A DNA stretch of 5,309 bases from an archaeon (GCA_021806865.1 JAKAPU010000186.1:1-5309), one strand, 5' to 3'; positions 1 to 4,959 are shown, counted from the first letter of the stretch. Program-made: numbers and translations. The notes: generated by a model not told the origin, from the sequence alone.

Positions 1-65
1 CGATCTATTAGTTCAATATACGAAACTATGATTTACGCGTTTAATGCGCTGAATCACATGTGCGT

Positions 66-95
66 AACACCTAAAACTTTGGTCAAATAGGTGTT
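66..95. repeat. Inverted repeat with a nested smaller dyad
   Basis: An 8-bp perfect inverted repeat, AACACCTA (66-73) and TAGGTGTT (88-95), encloses 14 nt. Inside the loop lies a second dyad, TTTG (78-81) and CAAA (84-87). It sits 35 bp beyond the end of the CBS gene. No T-run follows on either strand, so it is not a convincing intrinsic terminator. It could be a protein-binding site, an RNA hairpin at the end of a transcript, or chance. The rest of 1-129 shows no recognisable gene. Confidence 0.35.
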
Positions 96-129
96 CCTTA
101 AGTCCACTGCAAAAGTTCGCGGATTATCT

Positions 130-609
130 TTAGCGATACGGTCCGCCCTCGGAAGGTAGCTTCAAACGGGCAATCGCATTGAGCGCGGGATCTAAATAGT
201 TCTTCTGCTCTGCTAGCCATTTTGCAAGGTCTCCCGCTGTGACTAGTCCAACGAGCCGACCTTGATCGTCTGTAACAACCATTTTTCTAATCTCATACGT
301 ACACATTTTTTCAGCAACCTCTCTAATTGTAGCGGTGGCTCTTACCGTTACAAGCGGCGTGAACATGATATCTTCAAAGAAGACTTTTCCCGGATCCACG
401 CCCTCAGCTGTAACTTTCTGGACAATGTCCCGCTCAGTTACTATTCCAACCGCGAGATTTTTGCTTATGACAATTAGGCAGCTATGCCTTCTTGATCTCA
501 TGATCTCCGCCGCAGCTTTCACCGTTGTATGCAAGTCGGCTGCGACGACCTCGCGCGCCATTATAGTCTCAACAGATTTCTCCCAGGTGCGCGCCTCTAT
601 TGTTCCCAA
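130..609 (-). CDS. Two-CBS-domain protein
   Basis: A stand-alone pair of CBS domains, a regulatory module that in other proteins binds adenosine nucleotides (AMP, ATP, SAM) in the cleft between repeats. From the TTG at 609 it has 159 residues. Repeat 1 spans about 13-65 and ends in GIVTERDIV (55-63). Repeat 2 spans about 79-132 and contains RKMVVTDDQGRLVGLVTAGDL. Both carry the usual G-hydrophobic-(I/V)-T-x-x-D signature. A short tail ends in GGPYR. No catalytic domain, signal peptide or membrane segment is visible, so it is probably a cytosolic sensor acting on an unknown partner. The frame stays open to another TTG at 666. I prefer 609 because a TATA-like box lies about 35 nt before it, and the extra 19 residues lie outside the domains. 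Neither start has a good Shine-Dalgarno motif. The family call is secure; ligand and target are not. Confidence 0.9.
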   Translation of the reverse strand: MGTIEARTWEKSVETIMAREVVAADLHTTVKAAAEIMRSRRHSCLIVISKNLAVGIVTERDIVQKVTAEGVDPGKVFFEDIMFTPLVTVRATATIREVAEKMCTYEIRKMVVTDDQGRLVGLVTAGDLAKWLAEQKNYLDPALNAIARLKLPSEGGPYR

Positions 610-639
610 CGGAATCCTGAGTATCTTTGTACTAATTCT

Positions 640-648
640 TAGATAAAC
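640..648 (-). promoter_or_regulatory. TATA-like box for the CBS gene
   Basis: On the minus strand this reads GTTTATCTA. Its centre is about 35 nt before the TTG at 609. With the usual archaeal spacing of about 26 nt it would start transcription near 617, giving a leader of less than 10 nt. This supports the shorter start. It is a pattern match only, and lies inside the longer open frame. Confidence 0.35.
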
Positions 649-666
649 TGGAGATACGATTCTCAA

Positions 667-926
667 TGTTGGAGATCGAAGTCAAACTAGCTCATAGTGG
701 TGTTCACAAAGCCAAGCGGCATTCTGACGAACGGCCGAATCAGAAATAGATACACACGATGCTCCAACAGTCAGCAGATCGGTGGGAATCCGTTTGCGTC
801 ATTGGATGTCTCTTGTCCTGCTAGCCTATCTTCAGTGTATTGAATATGACTTTGCCGTTTTACAGAGTTTCACCTATTGTCTTCGATTGCTTCTGCCAAC
901 TCACTTCTTGTTTTGCCCAGTATTAG
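667..926. other. Intergenic region without a recognised gene
   Basis: 260 bp between the start side of the CBS gene and the end of the YciI-like gene. I see no coding pattern on either strand and no tRNA-like fold. A weak dyad, TTCTGA (722-727) and TCAGAA (740-745), flanks a CGGCCG palindrome; it is too short to call. No obvious T-run terminator follows the YciI-like gene on the minus strand. Confidence 0.5.
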
Positions 927-1211
927 CTACGGAATCTTGGGTGGGTCCACTGTATAATCAAAGACCGCTGGCCATTCCCTGAGTTCGTATGTTATCCAGT
1001 TTTCCTGAAAGTATGGATCTTCTTCAGCTAACTTGCGACACTCTTCAAAAGACGAAACCTTCCAGATTATCAAGGCTCCGAGTGCGTCAGCAAATCTGCC
1101 AGCCATCACTACCTTGCCCCCCGCACCAGCCTTTCTTATGTATTCAAAGTGCCTGCTTCTCACTTGGGCTGAAGGCAAGGTGTTGTATTTGGTCAGCTCA
1201 ACAACAAGCAT
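927..1211 (-). CDS. YciI-like dimeric alpha/beta-barrel protein
   Basis: Small cytosolic protein of 94 residues, the usual length for the YciI-like family, which adopts a ferredoxin-like dimeric alpha/beta-barrel fold. Visible features are an N-terminal strand MLVVELTKYN, a helix with a conserved-type His (H21 in RSRHFEYI), a central GKVVMAGRF strand, ALGALIIWKVSS, and an EEDPY turn (D65) followed by YELREW. The His and the Asp-Pro turn are the residues expected in the putative active site. The reaction is unknown for most members; some fused relatives act in chlorinated-aromatic breakdown. I chose the ATG at 1211 because the family normally begins right at this first strand and GTGAT lies just before it. 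A longer start at 1247 would overlap the end of the RidA gene by 8 nt. It is the second gene of an apparent two-gene operon with RidA. Confidence 0.82.
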   Translation of the reverse strand: MLVVELTKYNTLPSAQVRSRHFEYIRKAGAGGKVVMAGRFADALGALIIWKVSSFEECRKLAEEDPYFQENWITYELREWPAVFDYTVDPPKIP

Positions 1212-1239
1212 CTGAATCACATTTTCTCTTGCGAATCTG

Positions 1240-1650
1240 TTAACCATCAATAAATGCAATGCAGTCAATCTCAATGAGCATGTCATGACGCGCCAAACCT
1301 ACAATCAATAGCGTTGAAGCGTAGGAGCGTTGTTTGAGGAGTTCTGGTGCATTAACCGCCATCCAGCCGTCTCTTGCATTGTAGAAGGCCTGTTCTTGGG
1401 ATCTGTCGGCCAGGTACCAAACAAATTTCACCGCATTCTCAATCGAAGTGCCAGCCTCTTCAAGTCTCGATTTTATACGGTTTAGGGCCGTTTCTGTTTG
1501 AGCCTTTATTCCTTGTATGGTAGCGTCGTTCTCTTCACTTCTGGCTTCGGCTCCTGACAGGAAGACGAAATTTCCGGCAATTGCGCCTTTACCCCACACC
1601 ATTTCCTTTCCTCCGTGGTGTACCAATCCCAATCCTCTTTTCCCGGTCAT
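1240..1650 (-). CDS. RidA/YjgF/UK114-family protein
   Basis: Protein of 136 residues of the RidA family. Canonical RidA is a trimeric cytosolic enamine/imine deaminase that removes reactive 2-aminoacrylate-type intermediates released by PLP enzymes. Family features in order are the N-terminal strand region FVFLSGAEA (29-37), a helix AQTETALNRIKSRLEEAG (50-67) matching the typical 'T...L.NI...LEEAG' segment, DAVVK-like ENAVKFVWYLAD (71-82), and a C-terminal RSYAST...LIEIDCIAF. R108 matches the arginine that binds the substrate carboxylate in active members. The spacing from this Arg to the IEI strand fits the subgroup with an 'RpAST...gLA....IEI' pattern rather than canonical RidA, so the substrate may differ. 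The start ATG at 1650 lies about 28 nt from a TATA-like box, implying a nearly leaderless transcript. The YciI-like gene follows within 28 nt. Confidence 0.9.
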   Translation of the reverse strand: MTGKRGLGLVHHGGKEMVWGKGAIAGNFVFLSGAEARSEENDATIQGIKAQTETALNRIKSRLEEAGTSIENAVKFVWYLADRSQEQAFYNARDGWMAVNAPELLKQRSYASTLLIVGLARHDMLIEIDCIAFIDG

Positions 1651-1673
1651 GAATTTCGAGTCGCAGAGTCAAG

Positions 1674-1682
1674 TAATTAAAT
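1674..1682 (-). promoter_or_regulatory. TATA-like box for the RidA-YciI pair
   Basis: ATTTAATTA on the minus strand, centred about 28 nt before the ATG at 1650. At standard archaeal spacing transcription would begin at or within a few bases of the ATG, so the mRNA would be leaderless or nearly so. No Shine-Dalgarno motif precedes this ATG, which agrees. Confidence 0.5.
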
Positions 1683-1706
1683 CAAGTACTTCGGTCGCAA
1701 TCTTCG

Positions 1707-1737
1707 AAAAGACTCTGACTCACGCTTAACTGTGAGT
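1707..1737 (-). terminator. Possible bioY terminator (stem-loop plus short T-run)
   Basis: ACTCAC (1718-1723) and GTGAGT (1732-1737) form a 6-bp stem with an 8-nt loop. Read on the minus strand it is followed within 8 nt by TTTT (1710-1707). It lies about 105 bp beyond the bioY stop and before the RidA promoter, so it could end the bioY transcript. The stem and T-run are both short. Confidence 0.3.
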
Positions 1738-1843
1738 TGTAAGAAGGAACTCCACAACGCGGTTCTAGGAAGACAATTGGTGGTTTCTGAGTCCGATCGA
1801 TCTCGCTCACTTCAGTAAAGATTATTCCGCGGTGTCTTTTGAC

Positions 1844-2452
1844 TCATATAGCAATTGGAATTCCAAGGCGAGACCATCTTATTTGGAGCGCAATAGGAAG
1901 TGCGATCACCGCCTTCAATATATCGAGTGGAATAAATGGAACGGCCCCTAATTCGAAAGCGTATCGTATGCTTCCTCCAACATAGAATGAAAGCCAGAGA
2001 ACTCCGATTGAATAGATCATGAACAACACGGTGACAGCGCAGAGGCAAAGTCTGATCATGTCGTTCTGTTTCGAAGCTCCTCTTCTACGACAGAATATTC
2101 CCCCGATGGACGGCCCTGCAACGAAGCCGAAGAGGTACCCTCCAGTGGGGCCGATGAGCACCGAAAGTCCAGAAGTTAATCCAGCAAAGACCGGCAGCCC
2201 GCACACTCCAAAAAGCACATAGACTAGACATGACAATGTTCCCGCTTTTGGACCGAGGATCATCGCAATTAGGTACACCACGAAGACTTGCAGAGTTATA
2301 GGAACCGGTCCTGGGATCGGGATACTAATCATAGATGCGATTCCTAGAACGCATGCAAAGAGTGTAGAAACTGCAAGAAGTCTGCTCTTCGGATACTTGA
2401 AGACCCCACGTTCCTGGAGCTGTTGACCTTCGCCTGTTTGTTTCTCGTTCAT
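1844..2452 (-). CDS. bioY: Biotin ECF transporter S component BioY
   Basis: Integral membrane substrate-binding (S) subunit that captures biotin and delivers it to the cell through an energy-coupling-factor transporter. At 202 residues it is normal in length for BioY. After a polar N-tail of about 22 residues come hydrophobic spans consistent with about six helices. Diagnostic motifs are PGPVPITLQ (47-55), LGPKAG (66-71), GLPVFAG (85-91), GPTGGYLFGF (101-110) and VPFIPLDILKA (171-181). A basic loop CRRRGASKQN (121-130) fits the cytoplasmic side. The ATG at 2452 is chosen because the hydrophobic core starts soon after it and a TATA-like box lies 40-46 nt upstream. No ATPase (EcfA) or EcfT gene is nearby, so it either shares a module encoded elsewhere or works alone. 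A 16-bp dyad over the promoter suggests repression, perhaps by biotin status. Confidence 0.95.
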   Translation of the reverse strand: MNEKQTGEGQQLQERGVFKYPKSRLLAVSTLFACVLGIASMISIPIPGPVPITLQVFVVYLIAMILGPKAGTLSCLVYVLFGVCGLPVFAGLTSGLSVLIGPTGGYLFGFVAGPSIGGIFCRRRGASKQNDMIRLCLCAVTVLFMIYSIGVLWLSFYVGGSIRYAFELGAVPFIPLDILKAVIALPIALQIRWSRLGIPIAI

Positions 2453-2489
2453 TCAAGTTCAGCGTGATTTTGATTTTGCTTTTGTGTTG

Positions 2490-2505
2490 CAATTTAAGCA
2501 AATTG
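2490..2505 (-). promoter_or_regulatory. bioY promoter: TATA-like box inside a 16-bp dyad
   Basis: CTTAAATT on the minus strand (2498-2491) is a TATA-like element. At normal spacing it gives a start near 2467 and a leader of about 15 nt. It is embedded in CAATTT-AAGC-AAATTG (2490-2505), a perfect 6-bp inverted repeat around a 4-nt centre. A repressor bound there would block TBP. The sequence does not match the classical bacterial BirA operator, so the regulator is unknown. Confidence 0.45.
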
Positions 2506-2599
2506 AATTTTGCGATAATACTTCCGAATTGGAGGATTACCAGCAACCATACTGCAGGAGTGACTATTGTCGCATCAAGAGAATCTACTGCCCACAACA

Positions 2600-2606
2600 A
2601 TATATG
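2600..2606 (+). promoter_or_regulatory. TATA-like box for the PPOX gene
   Basis: ATATATG, centred about 45 nt before the ATG at 2648, would place the transcription start near 2629 with a leader of about 20 nt. It is the most TATA-like stretch in the rightward direction before this gene. Confidence 0.35.
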
Positions 2607-2620
2607 GTCGTGCAGGCCGA

Positions 2621-2635
2621 ACCAATAGAATTGGT
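2621..2635. promoter_or_regulatory. Perfect dyad ACCAATAGAATTGGT at the PPOX promoter
   Basis: Two 6-bp arms, ACCAAT and ATTGGT, flank AGA. The dyad covers the expected transcription start and ends 12 bp before the ATG. It is a candidate operator, or a small hairpin at the 5' end of the mRNA. Like the dyad at the bioY promoter it has CAAT/ATTG half-sites, and AATTGG also occurs at 2527-2532. Confidence 0.4.
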
Positions 2636-2647
2636 GAAAGCTAGGAA

Positions 2648-3046
2648 ATGATCACCTTTTCTGAAAATCAAAGGAAATTCTTTGACGCGAAGAACTTCGC
2701 CTTCGTAGCGACTCTGAACAAAGATGGCTCCCCCCAAGTCACCCCCACATGGGTGGACACTGACGGAAAGTACATCTTGATCAATGTTACTCCTACGAGG
2801 AGGAAAGCGAGGAACATTGGAAGAGACCCTCGCGTTGCGGTGGCTGTCGCAGACCAAACAAATCCATACTCGATGATCACAGTTCAGGGCAAGGTTGTGG
2901 AGCAGATCCACGGTAAGGTGGCAGAAGAGCACATCGACAAGATGGCAAAGAAGTACCTGGGACAGGACAAATATCCGTACAGACAACCTGATGAAAAGCG
3001 GCTCTTATTGAAGATAGAACCAATTTCAATTTCAGGTTGGGGTTAG
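2648..3046 (+). CDS. PPOX-class (pyridoxamine 5'-phosphate oxidase-like) split-barrel oxidoreductase, possibly F420-dependent
   Basis: Cytosolic protein of 132 residues with the split-barrel fold of the flavin/deazaflavin oxidoreductase (FDOR) superfamily. Features are a leading helix (SENQRKFFDAKNFAFV), the first barrel strands ATLNKDGSPQVTPTWV (21-36), a phosphate/cofactor-binding segment TPTRRKARNIGRDPRVAVAV (48-67), SMITVQGKV (75-83), a helical region around 90-106, and a final strand LLKIEPISISGWG. Length and the K-A-R-N-I-x-R-D-P-R pattern fit the small single-domain PPOX proteins often annotated as F420-dependent in archaea and actinobacteria. FMN or heme binding is also possible in this superfamily, so the cofactor and substrate are open. 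The ATG at 2648 is the only sensible start; AGGAA abuts it too closely to act as a Shine-Dalgarno. It is divergent from bioY and ends before a stem-loop terminator. Confidence 0.9.
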   Translation: MITFSENQRKFFDAKNFAFVATLNKDGSPQVTPTWVDTDGKYILINVTPTRRKARNIGRDPRVAVAVADQTNPYSMITVQGKVVEQIHGKVAEEHIDKMAKKYLGQDKYPYRQPDEKRLLLKIEPISISGWG

Positions 3047-3086
3047 TATTCATTCGTCGTCGTTACACAAGAAAACTGCCACAGAG

Positions 3087-3114
3087 TAGTCTGCTTGGCA
3101 GACTATCACTTTTT
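3087..3114 (+). terminator. Stem-loop plus T-run after the PPOX gene
   Basis: TAGTCTGC (3087-3094) and GCAGACTA (3098-3105) form a perfect 8-bp stem closed by a TTG triloop. After a 4-nt gap comes CTTTTT (3109-3114). It lies 41 bp beyond the PPOX stop in the right orientation. Archaeal termination depends mainly on T-runs, and this site offers both signals. The rest of 3115-3190 shows no gene. Confidence 0.65.
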
Positions 3115-3192
3115 CTGAAGATGATTCGAAGGCCATCAAGAAGCGACTAAACTTCATCGAACATATGCTTGTCTAGTCCATCGGAAGATTCG

Positions 3193-3199
3193 TTTAACA
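3193..3199 (+). promoter_or_regulatory. Weak TATA-like box before the interrupted gene
   Basis: TTTAACA would place a transcription start near 3222, giving a leader of about 38 nt that contains most of the inverted repeat at 3218-3255. The match is weak. Confidence 0.25.
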
Positions 3200-3217
3200 C
3201 ATTTACGCATTCTTTTT

Positions 3218-3255
3218 AGAGATCCCGACGTTTCGTGATGCAGTGGAGGATCTCT
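3218..3255 (+). promoter_or_regulatory. Leader inverted repeat overlapping the Shine-Dalgarno
   Basis: AGAGATCC (3218-3225) and GGATCTCT (3248-3255) are perfect 8-bp arms separated by 22 nt. The Shine-Dalgarno GGAGGA (3245-3250) partly lies in the right arm, so pairing would mask it. The TTG start follows at 3260. This could be a translational control hairpin if transcription starts at or upstream of 3218, or a protein site. Confidence 0.35.
3245..3250 (+). promoter_or_regulatory. Shine-Dalgarno deciding the TTG start at 3260
   Basis: GGAGGA, 9 nt before TTG at 3260. A TGA stop at 3236-3238 in the same frame rules out any start further upstream than the codons in between, none of which is a start codon. 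Confidence 0.6.
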
Positions 3256-3259
3256 CCAG

Positions 3260-3667
3260 TTGAACACTACTCCTCAAATTCCGTTGACTCCGGGAGAACA
3301 AATAGTGTGGTCTCATGAAATCATGCAAGGCATAATTCACAGGCACCCTGAAAAAGTTCTGGCCATCGCTAATCTGAGGGCTGTGATTTATGACGTTCAG
3401 TCGAAAGGCATTGCAAGTGCAGACATAAGGAACGTAATCGTCACGATCATGAACTAACGACGTGAAAGCCAGGGCCTCTCTTATGGAACCTACTATTCTG
3501 GCGCTGTCCGATTTGGGCAATTCGATGGGGTAAGATATGGAGAGAGCCATTCAATCGGAGATGTCTCTTTCATTGAAAATGGAAGAGTAGTAATGAAGTG
3601 GGGAGGATTAAATGATCCCCACGGAATAGCAAGGCTAGTCGAGGGGATTCAAAAGTCTTGGAAATGA
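3260..3667 (+). pseudogene. Conserved-looking hypothetical gene interrupted by an in-frame TAA
   Basis: One reading frame runs from TTG 3260 to TGA 3665-3667 and is broken only by TAA at 3455-3457. The first part encodes 65 residues (LTPGEQIVWSHEIMQGII, then LRAVIYDVQSKGIASADIRNVIVTIMN). The second part encodes 69 residues in the same frame, beginning RRESQGLSYGTYYSG and ending GDVSFIENGRVVMKWGG...DPHGIARLVEGIQKSWK. The second half has natural protein character and no usable start near its beginning, so it is reachable only by reading through the stop. The pattern 'LTPGE.I...', '.LRAVIYD...', 'GDV.FI.NG..V....G..DP.G...L...I' resembles small archaeal proteins with a PH-like beta domain; that is recall, not proof. 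A single C-to-T change from CAA (Gln) would explain the stop. It is a recent pseudogene, a base-call error, or a truncated 65-residue product. TAA is not a known recoded codon in archaea. Confidence 0.75.
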
Positions 3668-3880
3668 GTTGGTTCGTTTTGCATTTTCAGCTCTAAGGCT
3701 TGGCGCATATCAAGATCATTTGCCCTCGCAGATTGCAAGTAACTGAACCTTCAATCCTTCCTTTATCTCAACAAAAGAAATCTAATCTTCTCGACTTTCC
3801 AAGAAAGCTGAGGCTAACTTGTGCGTCGAGTGTGCTCTCCGATTGCTTCTGTTAATGGAGGGGATGGTATTTGTCCTCAC

Positions 3881-3931
3881 GTAGGTTCAAAGGGTAGGTT
3901 CATTATGCATGTTTATTGTATCTACGTAGGT
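3881..3931 (+). repeat. GTAGGT direct repeats before the operon
   Basis: GTAGGTTCA occurs at 3881-3889 and again at 3894-3902, 13 bp apart, and a shorter GTAGGT lies at 3926-3931. The two outer copies are each preceded by ACGTAGGT context. Copies on both sides of the TATA-like element suggest a repeated regulator site for the operon. The third copy may simply act as a weak Shine-Dalgarno (AGGT) for the ATG at 3937. Confidence 0.4.
3912..3920 (+). promoter_or_regulatory. TATA-like box for the right-hand operon
   Basis: TTTATTGTA, 17-25 nt before the ATG at 3937. At normal spacing it would start transcription near 3942, just past that ATG, which would favour the internal ATG at 3970. Alternatively TCTTAAATG (3932-3940) could be the TATA element, again pointing to 3970. 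Confidence 0.35.
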
Positions 3932-3936
3932 CTTAA

Positions 3937-4713
3937 ATGCAGGTGTATCTCCTTTGTTCACGCATAAAAATGCGCAAAGTATCTACCACCCAAAAAGGGC
4001 AGAAATCCATCAAAATTCATGCGGAGGATTTCGACCCGTATAGCGCTTACAAGGTTGCGCTCGGCGTGCCTACAAAGTCGGCCGCGTTCCATCGACTCAT
4101 CCAGCTAGTCCGACCCGAAGAGGACAATCCCATTGGCAACTTTCAAAATATTTTTGCCGATCTAGCACCTGCTGTAATTTATGGCGTACCGGGGTCGGGG
4201 AAGAGCACAACTCAGGACATTTTCCTCATAGAATGCGCGCACAGAGGGATTCCTTTCCTTTTGATTAATTCGCAAAGCGAGCACCAATGGGTTTCAAATG
4301 TGCTGAAGCCTTATGAGCTGGCTACGTTTGAGTGGTTAGCAAACCCTGCACAGTACAGAGTTGAATTGCAAAAGGAACTCAACTTTAGAAGAAGTGAAGT
4401 CAGAGATATGGCGCGCCTGCTGCTCAGACTTGAGAACGACGATCGCCTAAAACAGTGGGTTATTGCCATTGAGGAAGGCGCGGATTATGCTAAAATTGAG
4501 GCATTTCTGACTTTCCTTCGTAGGATGCGCAAATGGACAAGAAAAATAATTGTGATATCTACAGAAGCGAAACTGTTCGAAATGTGTAGGCCGTATAGAC
4601 CGATGCCTTTCGATAAGAAAAAAGAAAGGCGCAGTGGTGATGTCACAAGCCGCCCAGCTGCGCTTCCAGTGACCCTGAGCCAGAGTACCAATCCGACGGA
4701 GGTGTCAAGTTAG
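3937..4713 (+). CDS. P-loop ATPase with an N-terminal ribbon-helix-helix-like segment
   Basis: Protein of 258 residues, not assigned to a named family. Residues about 20-60 (KSIKIHAEDFD, then a helix and TKSAAFHRLIQLVR) look like a ribbon-helix-helix DNA-binding unit. Walker A is GVPGSGKST (83-91). Then come RGIPFLLINSQSEH (103-116), a Walker B-like strand QWVIAIEEGADY (173-184) with Glu-Glu where Asp-Glu is usual, and a basic helix plus strand FLRRMRKWTRKIIVISTE (193-210). This order resembles small HerA/FtsK-like motors used in DNA packaging or transfer. The tail after 225 is Lys/Arg-, Ser- and Pro-rich and probably disordered. No membrane segment is visible. ATG 3937 directly follows an in-frame TAA and has only AGGT as a Shine-Dalgarno; ATG 3970 (residue 12) is an equal alternative. 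It heads an operon, overlapping the next gene by 1 nt. ATP binding is secure; the DNA role is inference. Confidence 0.85.
   Translation: MQVYLLCSRIKMRKVSTTQKGQKSIKIHAEDFDPYSAYKVALGVPTKSAAFHRLIQLVRPEEDNPIGNFQNIFADLAPAVIYGVPGSGKSTTQDIFLIECAHRGIPFLLINSQSEHQWVSNVLKPYELATFEWLANPAQYRVELQKELNFRRSEVRDMARLLLRLENDDRLKQWVIAIEEGADYAKIEAFLTFLRRMRKWTRKIIVISTEAKLFEMCRPYRPMPFDKKKERRSGDVTSRPAALPVTLSQSTNPTEVSS
4698..4704 (+). promoter_or_regulatory. Strong Shine-Dalgarno for the GTG at 4713
   Basis: GGAGGTG, 8 nt before GTG and within the end of the ATPase gene. It is nearly perfectly complementary to the archaeal 16S rRNA tail and decides this start. Confidence 0.75.
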
Positions 4714-4958
4714 TGAGCACAACACCTGCAATTAAAGTCTTCTTTGCGCATGCTGTCCTAGCGAGCGAGAGGCAAGAGCGCATCGAACAACTTCTCGCAT
4801 ATGCCCGGGAGCTTCTATTCCGGACGCAAGAACCGATAACTGAAGGATTCAGACTCAGAATCAAAGACGAGGCCGCCAGACGGTTTAGATTTTCAGAAGC
4901 TACCTGTGATAACTACGCCAACACCATTGTGGCGATCCTCAAGGAGGGGCGCGTTTAG
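4713..4958 (+). CDS. Small protein with a helix-turn-helix-like C-terminal half
   Basis: Unrecognised protein of 81 residues, rich in charged residues and predicted mostly helical. An N-terminal strand-like segment (AIKVFFAHAVL) is followed by a long amphipathic helix (SERQERIEQLLAYARELLF, 18-36). Residues about 49-76 (RIKDEAARRFRFSEATCDNYANTIVAIL) fit the spacing of a helix-turn-helix: helix KDEAARRF, turn RFSEA, recognition-type helix TCDNYANTI. This suggests a small DNA-binding regulator or accessory protein. There is no signal peptide or membrane span. The GTG start shares one base with the TAG of the ATPase gene and has a strong Shine-Dalgarno, so the two are very likely translated together. 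The next gene begins 1 nt after its stop. The family is unknown; the HTH reading is by eye and could be wrong. Confidence 0.75.
   Translation: MSTTPAIKVFFAHAVLASERQERIEQLLAYARELLFRTQEPITEGFRLRIKDEAARRFRFSEATCDNYANTIVAILKEGRV
4941..4947 (+). promoter_or_regulatory. Shine-Dalgarno for the TTG at 4960
   Basis: AAGGAGG, 12 nt before TTG at 4960, inside the end of the preceding gene. It supports a third gene here despite the rare start codon and a spacing a little longer than typical. Confidence 0.6.
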
Positions 4959-4959
4959 A

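Larger units (their letters stand above)
3668..3936. other. Intergenic region before the right-hand operon
   Basis: 269 bp with no credible gene on either strand. The left end is T-rich (GTTCGTTTTGCATTTTC, about 3674-3689) and may end the upstream transcript. A small hairpin CTTTC-CAA-GAAAG lies at 3795-3807. The right third carries the GTAGGT direct repeats and the promoter described separately. Confidence 0.55.

Noticed and set aside
1..90. Rightward open frame from the window edge to TAG at 88-90, 29 codons
   Set aside because: Too short to judge. The residues show no recognisable pattern, so it cannot be called the tail of a gene.
262..646. Two rightward frames opposite the CBS gene
   Set aside because: Shadows of the minus-strand CBS gene, whose two domains are clear.
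884..895. 12-mer CGATTGCTTCTG repeated at 3840-3851
   Set aside because: A 12-bp match is expected about once by chance in a window of this size.
782..982. Rightward frame of 66 codons running from intergenic DNA into the end of the YciI-like gene
   Set aside because: Overlaps the true YciI-like end. Cys- and Leu-rich without domain character and without a start signal.
1795..1804. GATCGATCTC repeated near 5278, each about 60 bp from a copy of TTGGAATTCCAAGGC
   Set aside because: Tested as a possible inverted repeat of a mobile element, but the DNA between the motifs shows no similarity in either orientation.
2325..2600. Leftward frame of 91 codons across the bioY start and promoter
   Set aside because: Its second half lies out of frame within bioY, its first half covers the divergent promoter, and no family pattern is visible.
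2585..2986. Leftward frame of 133 codons opposite the PPOX gene
   Set aside because: Shadow of the PPOX gene, which matches its family over its whole length.
3455..3457. Recoding of TAA as an amino acid
   Set aside because: Known archaeal recoding uses UAG (pyrrolysine) or UGA (selenocysteine), not UAA, so mutation or sequence error is more likely.
3203..3550. Leftward frame of 115 codons opposite the interrupted gene
   Set aside because: Considered as the explanation for the broken rightward frame, but it has no domain character, while the rightward frame has a Shine-Dalgarno and continues in frame past the stop.
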